A stretch of 64,000 bases of DNA from Neisseria sp. DTU_2020_1000833_1_SI_GRL_NUU_006 (GCA_032388755.1 CP135593.1:434001-498000); one strand, 5' to 3'. Counted from the stretch's first letter, positions 46,734 through 56,747 are shown. Program-made: numbers and translations. The notes: generated by a model from the sequence alone, not told the origin.

Positions 46734-47801
46734 TTATTCGTTGGAAGTTCCCGTTTCTTCGTCCTGCTTCCCGATCAAAACTTCCAGATTGGCAATGCTT
46801 TCAGGACTGATATCTTTCATGATGTCGTAGAAGTTCATATTCATTTGCCGCTGTACCCTGCGGATAAATAGTGGGGCAGGGTGGCTGGGTTCCAGCGTTT
46901 CAAAGTAAATGCAGATTTTTTCCAAAGCCAAATCGACATCAGCACGATTTTTGATATTCAGACGACGCCAAGCATCCGCTTCTTGCAGGGTTGATGGCTC
47001 TTGGGCAACGGTCGAAACGGATGTTTCAACAGGCTGTTCTGTTTGTTCTGCCTGTTGCAGCTGCGGGGTGCTTCCATCCTTGTAATTGACGGCTTTGTGA
47101 ATGAGGGTAAGCGGCTTTTGAATCACCTCGAAATTAAGCGAATGTTCGTCTTGCAGCTGCGTTGAGAAAGTGTTTTGAATATCTTTCAGATAATCCAATG
47201 CTTGGATCAAGGCAATCAATTCCGGTTTGCCGGTGTCAGCGCTTACCCTGATGTCGAGCATCAATCGCTCTTTACCACCCGGATAGCTTTGCGGATCATT
47301 GCCTTGCAAGACAGAAACTGCTTCTTTGACGGTAATAGGCTGTTGGGTCAGACCGTTTACTAATAACTTGGCTGAAAATACTTCTTTGGCGATGCCATCA
47401 AGTGTCGTGAATGCACTTAATGCATTGATTCGATAAAACGGGTCGGGTTCGCCGTCCTCATCTTCGAGTTTGGGATATAGGGATTTCCAATATAAATCCA
47501 CATTGGTTTTGATGGCCTCGCAGCCGGTGCAAAAGCCAACCAACCCGTGTTTTGCGGTAAGAGCCTGTGTGTAATAGGCTAAAACATGGAGGTCTTTTGA
47601 TTCAGCCAGCAGTTGATTGCATAGCTTCTCTACTGTAACCCAATCAGGTTCTTCCGCAGGGATGATGGTGTCGCCATATTGTCTTTCCGGCTTTCCTTCC
47701 GCTGCACTTTGAAGTTCTAAAAAGCGGCTATCGTATTCAATATTTACCCCTTCAGGGGTGTCGGCGGAAATTGGTTCAGCCCATAGGGGAAATGTACTCA
47801 T
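46734..47801 (-). CDS. tssA: T6SS protein TssA (ImpA_N domain)
   Basis: 355 aa. N-terminal ImpA_N domain with LWAEPISADTPEGVNIEYDS, FLELQSAAEGKPERQYGDT and DLHVLAYYTQALTAKHGLVG. The C-terminal part is short (to residue 355) with AWRRLNIKNRADVDLALEKI and PLFIRRVQRQMNMNFYDIM. TssA caps and guides tube and sheath growth. Its start overlaps neither neighbour: tagF ends five bases upstream. Confidence 0.93.
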   Translation of the reverse strand: MSTFPLWAEPISADTPEGVNIEYDSRFLELQSAAEGKPERQYGDTIIPAEEPDWVTVEKLCNQLLAESKDLHVLAYYTQALTAKHGLVGFCTGCEAIKTNVDLYWKSLYPKLEDEDGEPDPFYRINALSAFTTLDGIAKEVFSAKLLVNGLTQQPITVKEAVSVLQGNDPQSYPGGKERLMLDIRVSADTGKPELIALIQALDYLKDIQNTFSTQLQDEHSLNFEVIQKPLTLIHKAVNYKDGSTPQLQQAEQTEQPVETSVSTVAQEPSTLQEADAWRRLNIKNRADVDLALEKICIYFETLEPSHPAPLFIRRVQRQMNMNFYDIMKDISPESIANLEVLIGKQDEETGTSNE

Positions 47802-47805
47802 TTAC

Positions 47806-48357
47806 TTATAATCCAAATATTTTATTGAACAGGGAACATGTCGGCTCCCCGTCTCTTTCTATATGGTTACCACTTTCGCATTCCATCCAAAAGCTACCGA
47901 TGTTATCTGTTTTGGATAAAAAAATGAGGAAAGATTCAGATAATGGATTGCTAGGTTTGTGAATTGTATCTAAGCAATCTTTTAAAACACATTTACCATT
48001 AATCAATGTTTGGTTAAAAAAATCTATATTTTTGTAAAAAAAATTAATAGATTTTAACTGTTCGGAAGGAGTATAAAGCTTTTGAAATAATACAAAGGGA
48101 TATTGCCGACCTGTTTGGTCCGAACTAAGGGCTGTTATACCAGTATAGGTAATGTTGTCAGGCAGTTTAATACAAAACAGCCAAATACGAGATGCGAAAA
48201 ACGCCTTTCGGATAAATGGAATTAACTTATCTTGGTTGGTGCAACGATCAAACCATCCATCCCAAAAATTTTTATCGTTAGCTTGGAGATTTTCAGAAAC
48301 AATAAAATCACGAGATTGATTTAGCTTTCCGAAAAAGTAGGTTTCTATTTGCCGCAT
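47806..48357 (-). CDS. tagF: T6SS-associated regulator TagF
   Basis: 183 aa from the ATG at 48357 (MRQIETYFFGKLNQSRDFIV); an ATG-like start three codons earlier is possible. The FGKL...RDFI opening and FWDGWFDRCTNQDKLIPFIR, WLFCIKLPD are the TagF/DUF2094 pattern. In other bacteria TagF restrains T6SS firing, usually alongside a PpkA/PppA kinase-phosphatase pair, which is not seen here. First gene of the leftward operon, more AT-rich than the next genes. Confidence 0.8.
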   Translation of the reverse strand: MRQIETYFFGKLNQSRDFIVSENLQANDKNFWDGWFDRCTNQDKLIPFIRKAFFASRIWLFCIKLPDNITYTGITALSSDQTGRQYPFVLFQKLYTPSEQLKSINFFYKNIDFFNQTLINGKCVLKDCLDTIHKPSNPLSESFLIFLSKTDNIGSFWMECESGNHIERDGEPTCSLFNKIFGL

Positions 48358-48731
48358 AAATAACAATCACATGATGTAAAATTAACAAAAGATAAAGTTA
48401 CTTAAGGTATTGGTTATGCTGCCTCAAACATATCCAATATGCCTGCTGTATATATACTTTACCATAATTTTGGTTTATGTATTAATATATTTTTTATTCG
48501 CTAAAATAATAAGTAAGGTAAATATTTTATGTTATTAGTATATTTACGGAACATTTATTGTAAATTTAGTATCTTAAGATACAATGTATTTACAGTTTGT
48601 TATTTGTTATAATTTTGTTGTAATGCTATTTCGAAACAGTCAGAATTATTTTGACTTAGTGTCTTAAGTCTCTAAAATATCTTAGTTTTTAATTTCAAAA
48701 GCAATAGAATCTCGACGGAGGGAGTAAGTGC
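48358..48731. promoter_or_regulatory. Divergent control region between tagF and rhs2
   Basis: 374 bp, very AT-rich, no gene. It must hold the promoter for the long leftward T6SS operon and for rhs2. TATAAT at 48608-48613 is a good -10 for rhs2, just right of a palindrome; no equally clear box was found for tagF. A second partial copy of the palindrome (GTGTCTTAAG) lies at 48659-48668. Confidence 0.6.
48559..48594. promoter_or_regulatory. Nested palindrome, candidate operator
   Basis: GTATCTTAAGATAC at 48569-48582 is a perfect 14-bp palindrome nested in TGTAAAT (48559-48565) and ATTTACA (48588-48594). It overlaps where the -35 of the rhs2 promoter would lie and sits between the two divergent units. 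A dimeric regulator binding here could control both. Regulator unknown. Confidence 0.55.
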
Positions 48732-51700
48732 ATGGCCTCTTTCGGTAACACTTTTGGTGTTCTCATTCCTAAACCAGCCGCACCAGCCATGGTGTCTCAA
48801 GGCTCTGCCAATCCACCTGAGCCGCTGACCAATGCAGCCGGGCCGGTGGATGTGATAGAAATGGTTGCCGATGTTGCTTCCACTGCCCTTTCCATAGTTG
48901 CGCCTGATTCTGCTGCAGCCGATGCAGTTGATGCCATATCTGATTTGGTTTCTCTTGCGTCTATGATACCCGGTCAACCGGGCCCCAAACCCCCTTCCCG
49001 TAAAATGGTCAGCGGTTTTAGCGGCGGCATGGGTATGGGCTTCGATGGTGGGATAGTTACCTCAGGTCATGGCCACTGTATTCCTTGTAAGGTAGCTGCT
49101 GCCACAAATGTTGGTAACCCTGTAAATGCAGTGCTCGGTATCAAAGTCCTATTTGACGATACCGAGACCGACTTTGCTTTCGATTCCCCACTTCCCCTCG
49201 TTTGGCAGCGCAGCTACTATTCCGACCAAATAGGCAACGGCTGGTTGGGGCAGGGTTGGTCGCTGCCGTTCTCCATGCGTCTTGTCCGTACTGCCGACGG
49301 ATTCCTTTATATTGATGAACAGGGCAGGGAAATTCCGTTGCCGGATATCAGCGACGAAGCGGACGAGCCTTATTCCGCAGCCGACGACGATGAAGACGAT
49401 TTATATGAAGAAGAGGCTGCCCCAAGACCTGCTTCCGCCGAAGAAGATCCCTACGGTCTGGATGACGCCTATTTCGATCCTTACGAACAAATCTTCTTTT
49501 CACAGATTTCAGACGACCTCTACCAAATCGCCTCCCCCGACGGCGGCGCACGGCTACTGTTTGCCGAAGTCGATTCCGGCTGCGGCATTTACCAACTGGT
49601 CGCACAACTCGACCGCAACGGCCGCCATATCCGCCTCTGCTACGACGACAACGGACTGCCGCACAGCATCTACGACGGCAGCGGCCGACACTTCCGACCC
49701 GTATTCTCCTCCATCCGTCTGAACGACAACGATCCCGACTTCGACCCGGCCGGAGAACGGGACGTCTTCGTTTCCGAAGACGAGCGTTTCTACGACAACC
49801 GCCTCACTTCCGTCATCTTCAATGGTAAGGAACTGGTGCGCTACGACTACGACGGCTACGGCGATTTGACCGCCGTTTACGGACGCGACGGCAAAAAACT
49901 GCGCGGTTTCGCCTACCGCAACCACATCATGGTCGAACACAGCCAGCCCGACGGACTGGTGTCCCGCTACGAATACGACCGTTATGACACCGACGGCAAA
50001 GTGCTCAAGAGCAGCAACAACCTCGGCGAAGAATGGACGTTCGACTACCGTAAAGACCATACCGTCGTTACCGACGCATTGGGACGGACGGAAGTGTATG
50101 GTTTCGACGAAAACCGCGAACTCGTCTACCGCATCGACGCCGACGGACAGCGCAGCGACAGCGAACGCGACAGCTACGGCCGCATCACCGTAGAACGCGA
50201 CCCGCTCGGACGCGAAACCCGCTATCTCTACGATACCGAAGGCAACGTCATCGCCATCACCGCGCCGGACGGCAGCAGCACCCAAATCGACTACCACGAA
50301 ACCCTCAACCTGCCGGTTGCCGTCAACGATCCCGCAGGCAGGATTACCGCCTACACCTACGACGGACGCGGCAACCTCGTCAGCATCACCGACCCCGCCG
50401 GTTACACCACCAGCTACGGCTACAACGCCCAATGGCTGCCCGAAACCATTACCGACGCCTTAGGCAAAACCCGACACCTACACTACGACACCCTCGACCA
50501 ACTCGTCTGCTTTACCGACTGTACCGGCGAAACCACCCGTTTCGGTTACACCGAATACGGCGATCTCGAAACCGTTACCGATGCACTGGGCCATATCACC
50601 CGCCACCATTACGACGCAGCGGGCAACCCCGTCCGTACCGACTATCCCGACGGCAGTCACGAAACCTTCGAATACGACCGCCTCAACCGACTGACCGCCT
50701 ACATCGACGGACTCGGCGCCAAAACCGCCTACGAACTCGCAGTGGACGGACTGCCGCTCAAACGCACCAACGCGTTGGGCCATACCTTCGCCTACGCCTA
50801 CGACAAAGCCCGCCGTTTGACCGTCCTCACCAATGAAAACGGCGAAACCTACCGTCTCGATTACGACCCGACCGACAACTTGATCCAAGAAACCGGCTGG
50901 GACGGCAAAATCACCGCCTACGGCTACGATGCCGCCGGACAACTGGTTCAACAGACCGAATACGGCCAAAGTCATAATGAAGGCCGTCTGAAAGACCGTC
51001 CCGAGACTTGGCACATCCACCGATTCAAACGCAACATTCTCGGCCAACTGATCCAAAAACAAAGCCGCAAAGTGTCCCACAAAAACGGACAAAGCAAAGA
51101 CGAAGGCATCAGCCGCACCCGTTTCGACTACGACCCCATTACCGGCAACCTGACCAAAGCCCGCAACCGACACAGCAGCGTCGAACTTGCCTACGACGAA
51201 CTCGACCGCCTCATCGGCGAAACCACCGTCCACAACGGCCAAAGTGCCACCGTAGGCTACCGATACGACCCGTTGGGCAACCGCATCCGCACCATCCTGC
51301 CCGACGGCCGCCATATCGATTACCTGTACTACGGCAGCGGACACCTGCACCAAATCAGCCTCGACGGCGAAGTCATAACCGACATCGAACGCGACAAACT
51401 GCACCGCGAAATCCAAAGGACGCAGGGCAGCATCAGCAGCCTGTACGACTACGACCCCATGGGTCGTCTGAAAAGCCAGCGTACCGTCCGGAGCGGCACA
51501 CAAACACCCCGCGGCAAACAAAACCCGTTGGCCGGCGGCGCCGTCAACCGCCGCTACGCCTACGACAAAGCCGGCAACCTGATTCAAAGCGCCGACCAAA
51601 GAAGCGGCGTCCTCCATTACGTTTACGACAAAATCGGACGCATTCAAGAAGCCCGCAACAGCCAAACCGGCCGCAGCGAAACCTTCGCCTTCGACCCCGC

Positions 51701-52970
51701 CCACAACATCCTCGACATCCCAACATCTACTCCCTCTCCCGTGGGAGAGGGCAAAGCGACCGCTCCGATTTCAGACGACCCCAAAACTCAAGGTCGTCTG
51801 AAATCACCTGCCAACCCTAACCCTGTCAGCGGCAACCGCCTCAAAGAATACAACGGCATCGAATACACCTACGACGCATTGGGCAACCTGATCTACCGCC
51901 AGCTGCCCGACGGTGAAAACCAATATTACCAATACGATTTAGAAAACCAACTCGTCCGCGCCGAAATCAAAAAGCCCGCCGGCAATACCGAGATCTGGAC
52001 ATACGCCTACGACCCGTTCGGCAGACGCCTCTCCAAAGAACGCCAAGACAAACTTGCCTGGACGAGTACCGATCCGAAACGCACCCACTTCGTCTGGGAC
52101 GGAACACGATTACTTCAGGAGTACACCTACAAAGGCAGCTACACCTATATCTACACCGACCAAGACAGCTACGAACCGCTGGCGCAAGTCTTTGACAACG
52201 CCAAAGACGGCAAACAATACCTCGCCTATTTCCACAACGACCAAATCGGCATACCGCGCGAGATGACCGACATCCACGGCAATCTCTTATGGTACGGCGA
52301 ATACACCGCTTGGGGTCGTCTGAAAAAGGATGAACGGGTTTACAAGAATGCGCATCAGCCGTTCAGATTGCAAAACCAATACTTCGATGAAGAGACCGGA
52401 CTGCATTACAACCTGATGCGGTATTACGAGCCAGAGGCTGGGCGTTTCATTAACCAAGACCCGATTGGGTTGTTTGGTGGAGATAATTTATATTCATTTG
52501 GTAATCAAGTATTGGATTTTATCGATCCACTTGGTTTAAAAATTTATGGCCATAGAAAAAACGGAACATTTAGGAAAAAACCTGGACCGAAATCCAAGAA
52601 GAAAAGCGCGGGTAAAGGGGAGTGTATCCAAAATAAAAAAGATGGTGATGCTCGCGAAGCCTTACATAAAAAAGACTTAGATGCCCAATATGGAGCTGAC
52701 CGTATATTGAGTCAGAAACACTTGAGAAATAAAAAGGGCGAAATTGTTAGAGATCCCGTAACAGGTGAGTCTCGTAAGCTTGATTTTGTTATAAAAGGAG
52801 CTGGTAAAAATGGTGGTGGGCATGCTCAGGAAGTAACTAGTTTGACTGCGTCTAAGACGGCACAACGTGCTAAAGAATTAAGGATTAGAAATTCTGGGGG
52901 TATTTATGTTAGAGATGGGACATCCCTAATTAAAGTAGATGAATTATCTGAAATTATCCGATTGAAATAG
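48732..52970 (+). CDS. Rhs effector with PD-(D/E)XK-like nuclease tip (Rhs2)
   Basis: 1412 aa, GGAGGGAG before the start. The N-terminal ~125 residues differ from Rhs1: no DUF4150, but a hydrophobic helical stretch (VDVIEMVADVASTALSIVAP) and GHGHCIPCKVAA before the shared entry (NPVNAVLGIKVL). Then YD repeats and the core end (DPIGLFGGDNLY...DPLGL). The tip (about residues 1270-1412) is Lys-rich, then shows Glu in DAREALHKKD, Asp in RKLDFVIKG and E-V-T in HAQEVTS, the order of a PD-(D/E)XK-type nuclease. It diverges from the T6SS operon and should be one of its cargoes. DUS and a REP-like palindrome are embedded in frame. Confidence 0.9.
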   Translation: MASFGNTFGVLIPKPAAPAMVSQGSANPPEPLTNAAGPVDVIEMVADVASTALSIVAPDSAAADAVDAISDLVSLASMIPGQPGPKPPSRKMVSGFSGGMGMGFDGGIVTSGHGHCIPCKVAAATNVGNPVNAVLGIKVLFDDTETDFAFDSPLPLVWQRSYYSDQIGNGWLGQGWSLPFSMRLVRTADGFLYIDEQGREIPLPDISDEADEPYSAADDDEDDLYEEEAAPRPASAEEDPYGLDDAYFDPYEQIFFSQISDDLYQIASPDGGARLLFAEVDSGCGIYQLVAQLDRNGRHIRLCYDDNGLPHSIYDGSGRHFRPVFSSIRLNDNDPDFDPAGERDVFVSEDERFYDNRLTSVIFNGKELVRYDYDGYGDLTAVYGRDGKKLRGFAYRNHIMVEHSQPDGLVSRYEYDRYDTDGKVLKSSNNLGEEWTFDYRKDHTVVTDALGRTEVYGFDENRELVYRIDADGQRSDSERDSYGRITVERDPLGRETRYLYDTEGNVIAITAPDGSSTQIDYHETLNLPVAVNDPAGRITAYTYDGRGNLVSITDPAGYTTSYGYNAQWLPETITDALGKTRHLHYDTLDQLVCFTDCTGETTRFGYTEYGDLETVTDALGHITRHHYDAAGNPVRTDYPDGSHETFEYDRLNRLTAYIDGLGAKTAYELAVDGLPLKRTNALGHTFAYAYDKARRLTVLTNENGETYRLDYDPTDNLIQETGWDGKITAYGYDAAGQLVQQTEYGQSHNEGRLKDRPETWHIHRFKRNILGQLIQKQSRKVSHKNGQSKDEGISRTRFDYDPITGNLTKARNRHSSVELAYDELDRLIGETTVHNGQSATVGYRYDPLGNRIRTILPDGRHIDYLYYGSGHLHQISLDGEVITDIERDKLHREIQRTQGSISSLYDYDPMGRLKSQRTVRSGTQTPRGKQNPLAGGAVNRRYAYDKAGNLIQSADQRSGVLHYVYDKIGRIQEARNSQTGRSETFAFDPAHNILDIPTSTPSPVGEGKATAPISDDPKTQGRLKSPANPNPVSGNRLKEYNGIEYTYDALGNLIYRQLPDGENQYYQYDLENQLVRAEIKKPAGNTEIWTYAYDPFGRRLSKERQDKLAWTSTDPKRTHFVWDGTRLLQEYTYKGSYTYIYTDQDSYEPLAQVFDNAKDGKQYLAYFHNDQIGIPREMTDIHGNLLWYGEYTAWGRLKKDERVYKNAHQPFRLQNQYFDEETGLHYNLMRYYEPEAGRFINQDPIGLFGGDNLYSFGNQVLDFIDPLGLKIYGHRKNGTFRKKPGPKSKKKSAGKGECIQNKKDGDAREALHKKDLDAQYGADRILSQKHLRNKKGEIVRDPVTGESRKLDFVIKGAGKNGGGHAQEVTSLTASKTAQRAKELRIRNSGGIYVRDGTSLIKVDELSEIIRLK

Positions 52971-52981
52971 AAAGGAAACTT

Positions 52982-53314
52982 ATGGAAGCAAATGATATAG
53001 TTTTATTTGATTTTGATGCATTTATTTCAGGAAGTAAAGATGTTGATTACCAAGAAGCAATAAAAAAAATGTCTTTGTCTTTGATGAAATTTTTAATAGA
53101 AAATGATTTGTTGGTAAATATAAATCCTTTTAATCAAGATGGATCAGTAAAAAATGATTTAATTATTAAGAAATCAAATTTAACGGATGAAGGTTTTCAA
53201 TTATTCGTTAAACCAGTAAATAACTGGTGGAATGCTTTGGATAGGGGAACTCCTCCCGAGAAAGTTACTATTTTGGAGAATGGGTTGAAAAAAATTCGTG
53301 CTGTGAAAAAGTAA
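52982..53314 (+). CDS. Immunity protein of Rhs2
   Basis: 110 aa, starting 11 bases after rhs2 with AAAGGAAAC upstream. Acidic and AT-rich (DIVLFDFDAFISGSKDVDYQ), ending NNWWNALDRGTPPEKVTILE and KKIRAVKK. A homologue lies at 61605-61928 beside the frameshifted second copy of the toxin: the C-terminal ~45 residues are nearly identical while the N-terminal half has diverged. Position and pairing support the cognate immunity role. Family not recognised. Confidence 0.8.
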   Translation: MEANDIVLFDFDAFISGSKDVDYQEAIKKMSLSLMKFLIENDLLVNINPFNQDGSVKNDLIIKKSNLTDEGFQLFVKPVNNWWNALDRGTPPEKVTILENGLKKIRAVKK

Positions 53315-53320
53315 TTTTCT

Positions 53321-53506
53321 AGCAAGCCGTAGCCCGCACAAAACCTTCAGTCCTGACGTAGGGTGTGTGCGGTACACACGCACGCGGTTTCTGTTTTTCA
53401 GACGATCTCACTATCTTCTTTGAGGTCGTCTGAATCATTTGTTCTTTAACAATCTCATTAGCAGTTGACATAGAGGTCGTCTGAAAACGAACTTTCAGGC
53501 GACCTT
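53321..53506. repeat. Cassette-border repeat module, copy A
   Basis: About 186 bp: AGCAAGCCGTAGCCCGCACA, the CCTTCAGTCCTGACGTAGGG region, a GTGTGTGCGG...GCACGCACGCGG tract, a DUS inverted pair (TTTCAGACGAT...AGGTCGTCTGAA), TTTGTTCTTTAACAATCTCA, then a second DUS pair. The same module occurs at 54181, 56955 (doubled) and 59809, each time right after an immunity gene. The hairpins can end transcription and the DUS can promote DNA uptake. Confidence 0.85.
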
Positions 53507-53605
53507 CATCTTATTTCGTCAAAAATGTGCGCACGAAAGGGTTTTCATATCATACTGCTGCCTTTGAAATAGAATAAAAGGCGTATATAAAATCATGTAG
53601 GAAGG

Positions 53606-53689
53606 ATGATTTCGGAAACCAAACGGCAGGGATTAATTTCTAGGAAACAGGCAGCAAGATTGCGTAGAATTATTGGTAAATGTTCCTAA
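53606..53689 (+). pseudogene. Short stub, probable toxin C-terminus
   Basis: 28 codons (MISETKRQGLISRKQAARLR and on to a stop), basic, with a stop upstream in frame. It directly precedes the orphan immunity gene by 34 bases, the place where a toxin should end, so it is probably the only remnant of that toxin. Could also be a chance frame. Confidence 0.35.
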
Positions 53690-53723
53690 TTTTATTAATG
53701 TAAATATATTGGAAAGGGTTAAT

Positions 53724-54140
53724 ATGACCTACTTGATTAAGCCATATGAATCAATTGGTGATTTTGTATTTGGTACTTCTATTGAGGAAATACAAGAAAA
53801 ATATGGAAAACCAGCAAGAATGGTTGAAGATAATATTATGAATAATAAGGTGGAATATAGGAATGCTTGTGAGTTAGTTTATGAAAACGATAAATTGGTT
53901 TATGGATATTGCTTAAAAGATTCTAATCCCATATTAGGAGATATTGATATATTTAAAAATTCAATCGAAGACCTTAAAGCTATCGATTCAGAATTTATCG
54001 AAGGAAAAAAATATATTCTTTTTAAGAATCTCGGGATTTGTATAGGAGGTATGACAGGAAAAAAAATTCCTGAAGGCAAGTTATTAATTGCATTTGATAA
54101 AAATCACTTTGATTTTTTTGAATGTTTTATCGAGGTGTAA
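53724..54140 (+). CDS. Orphan immunity-type protein
   Basis: 138 aa from the ATG at 53724, with GGAAAGGG upstream; earlier in-frame codons lack a site. AT-rich. Begins MTYLIKPYESIGDFVFGTS, with IEEIQEKYGKPARMVEDNI and a C-terminal FDKNHFDFFECFIEV. No toxin gene precedes it; only a 28-codon stub does. It sits between two repeat modules like the other immunity genes, so it probably protects against a toxin carried by relatives. Family not recognised. Confidence 0.65.
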   Translation: MTYLIKPYESIGDFVFGTSIEEIQEKYGKPARMVEDNIMNNKVEYRNACELVYENDKLVYGYCLKDSNPILGDIDIFKNSIEDLKAIDSEFIEGKKYILFKNLGICIGGMTGKKIPEGKLLIAFDKNHFDFFECFIEV

Positions 54141-54180
54141 TCGAACTGTAGTCAATGAAACTTCCAATTTCGATGTAGAG

Positions 54181-54359
54181 TAAGCCGCAGCCTACACAAA
54201 ACCTTCAGTCCTGACGTAGGGGGTGTGCAGTACGCACGCACGCGGTTTCTGTTCAGACGACCTCAAAACCTTCTTTGAGGTCGTCTGAGCCATTTGTTCT
54301 TTAACAATCTCATTAACAGTAACATAGGGGTTGTCTGAAAACCGACTTTCAGACGACCT
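54181..54359. repeat. Cassette-border repeat module, copy B
   Basis: Follows the orphan immunity gene. It ends in the DUS TTTCAGACGACCT, which is also the exact point where rhs core sequence resumes: the next bases match rhs2 from its own internal DUS at about 49508. Confidence 0.85.
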
Positions 54360-56743
54360 CTGCCAAATCGCCTCCCCCGACGGCGGCGCACCGCCTCACC
54401 TCCGTCACCTTCAACGGTAAGGAACTGGTGCGCTACGACTACGACGGCTACGGCGATTTGACCGCCGTTTACGGACGCGACGGCAAAAAACTGCGCGGTT
54501 TCGCCTACCGCAACCACATTATGGTGGAACACAGCCAGCCCGACGGACTGGTGTCCCGCTACGAATACGACCATTACGACACCGACGGCAAAGTGCTTAA
54601 AAGCAGCAACAACCTCGGCGAAGAATGGACGTTCGACTACGATAAAGCCCGCCGTCTGACCGTCCTCACCAACGAAAACGGCGAAACCTACCGTCTCGAT
54701 TACGACCCGACCGACAACTTGATCCAAGAAACCGGCTGGGACGGCAAAATCACCGCCTACGGCTACGATGCCGCCGGACAACTGGTTCAACAGACCGAAT
54801 ACGGCCAAAGTCATAATGAAGGCCGTCTGAAAGACCGTCCCGAGACTTGGCACATCCACCGATTCAAACGCAACATTCTCGGCCAACTGATCCAAAAACA
54901 AAGCCGCAAAGTGTCCCACAAAAACGGACAAAGCAAAGACGAAGGCATCAGCCGCACCCGTTTCGACTACGACCCCATTACCGGCAACCTGACCAAAGCC
55001 CGCAACCGACACAGCAGCGTCGAACTTGCCTACGACGAACTCGACCGCCTCATCGGCGAAACCACCGTCCACAACGGCCAAAGTGCCACCGTAGGCTACC
55101 GATACGACCCGTTGGGCAACCGCATCCGCACCATCCTGCCCGACGGCCGCCATATCGATTAATCGAACGCGACAAACTGCACCGCGAAATCCAAAGGACG
55201 CAGGGCAGCATCAGCAGCCTGTACGACTACGACCCCATGGGCCGTCTGAAAAGCCAGCGTACCGTTTGGAGCGGCACACAAACGCATCACGGCAAACAAA
55301 ACCCGCTGGCCGGCGGCGCCGTCAACCGCCGCTACGCCTACGACAAAGCCGGCAACCTGATTCAAAGCGCCGACCAAAGAAGCGGCGTCCTCCATTACGT
55401 CTACGACAAAATCGGACGGATTCAGGAAGCCCTCAACAGCCAAAGCGGCCGCAGCGAAACCTTCGCCTTCGACCCCGCCCACAACATCCTCGACATTCCA
55501 ACATCTACTCCCTCTCCCGTGGGAGAGGGGCTGGGGAGAGGGCAAAACGACCGCCCCGATTTCAGACGACCTCCAAACTCAAGGTCGTCTGAAATCACCT
55601 GCCAACCCCAACCTTACCGGCGGCAACCGCCTCAAAGAATACAACGGTATCGAATACACCTACGACGCACTGGGCAACCTGATCTACCGCCAGCTGCCCA
55701 ATGGTGAAAACCAATATTACCAATACGATTTAGAAAACCAACTCGTCCGCGCCGAAATCAAAAAGCCCTCCGGCAACACCGAGATTTGGACATACGCCTA
55801 CGACCCGTTCGGCAGAAGGCTTTCCAAAGAACGCCAAGACAAACTCGCCTGGACGAGTACCGACCCCAAACGCACCCACTTCGTCTGGGACGGAACGCGA
55901 TTACTTCAGGAGTACACCTATAAAGGCAGCTACACCTATATCTATACCGACCAAGACAGCTACGAACCGTTGGCGCAAATCTTTGACAACGCCAAAGACG
56001 GCAAACAATACCTCAGCTATTTCCATACTGACCAAATCGGCATACCGCGCGAGATGACCGACATCCACGGCAATCTCTTATGGTACGGCGAATATACCGC
56101 CTGGGGTCGTCTGAAAAAGGGTGAGCGTGTTTATCAGAACGCACATCAGCCGTTTAGATTGCAAAACCAATACTTCGATGAAGAGACGGGGCTGCACTAT
56201 AATTTCTTCCGTTACTATGAGCCAGACACTGGTAGATTCATCAATCAGGACCCGATTGGGTTGTTGGGTGGGGATAATCTTTATGAATTTTCACCCAATA
56301 TAAATAGTTGGTTTGATCCTTTAGGATTAAGTCCTAGAAATTTGCCAGGAATTGCATCAGGAAGTGGTAATTCAATTGGAAAAAAATGGTTGAAGGGTAC
56401 ACATGGAAATGCTGGTGTATTTCCTAAATCTGTAGCAGATAAATTACGTGGTAAATCTTTTGATAGTTTTGATGATTTCCGAGCTGCCTTTTGGAAAGAA
56501 GTAGCAAAAGATCCAAAATTAGTTGAGGGTTTTTCGGAGACTAATAAGAAAAGGATGGCTCAGGGAAAAGCACCTAAAGCAGCCAAATGTCAACATGATG
56601 GTAAAGTAAGCTCGTATCAAATACATCATAAAACTCCCATTAATCGTGGTGGTGGTGTTTATGATATGGATAATATGCTGATTGTTACACCAAAATTCCA
56701 TAAAGAGATACTAGAACCGAAATACCATTTTGGAAGAGGATAG
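54360..56743 (+). pseudogene. Partial rhs with colicin-E-type HNH DNase tip
   Basis: Silent cassette. The core matches rhs2 but carries two large deletions (joined near 54390 and 54640), a short one at 55160 that creates a stop after GRHID, and one extra base in the REP-like tract near 55530. The last part is open from about 55.55 kb through the core end into a tip (56330-56743). The tip is a colicin E9-type nuclease: VFPKSVADKLRGKSFDSFDD, FWKEVAKDPKLV, RMAQGKAPKA and the HNH motif (YQIHHKTPINRGGGVYDMDN with the final His in PKFHKEI). All HNH residues are present. There is no start or head, so recombination onto an intact rhs gene would be needed for delivery. Confidence 0.88.
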
Positions 56744-56747
56744 CATT

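Noticed and set aside
49554..50432. 292-codon minus-strand frame inside rhs2
   Set aside because: Shadow frame on the antisense strand with no start signal; composition mirrors rhs codons.
50478..51704. 408-codon minus-strand frame opposite rhs2, with copies at 54263-55153 and 57233-58198
   Set aside because: Val/Gly/Ala-rich antisense translation of rhs; present wherever the core is copied, no independent support.
55970..56743. Free-standing HNH toxin gene starting at a TTG
   Set aside because: The start lies within rhs core sequence with no ribosome site; the frame is simply open, so it is treated as a silent cassette rather than an expressed toxin.
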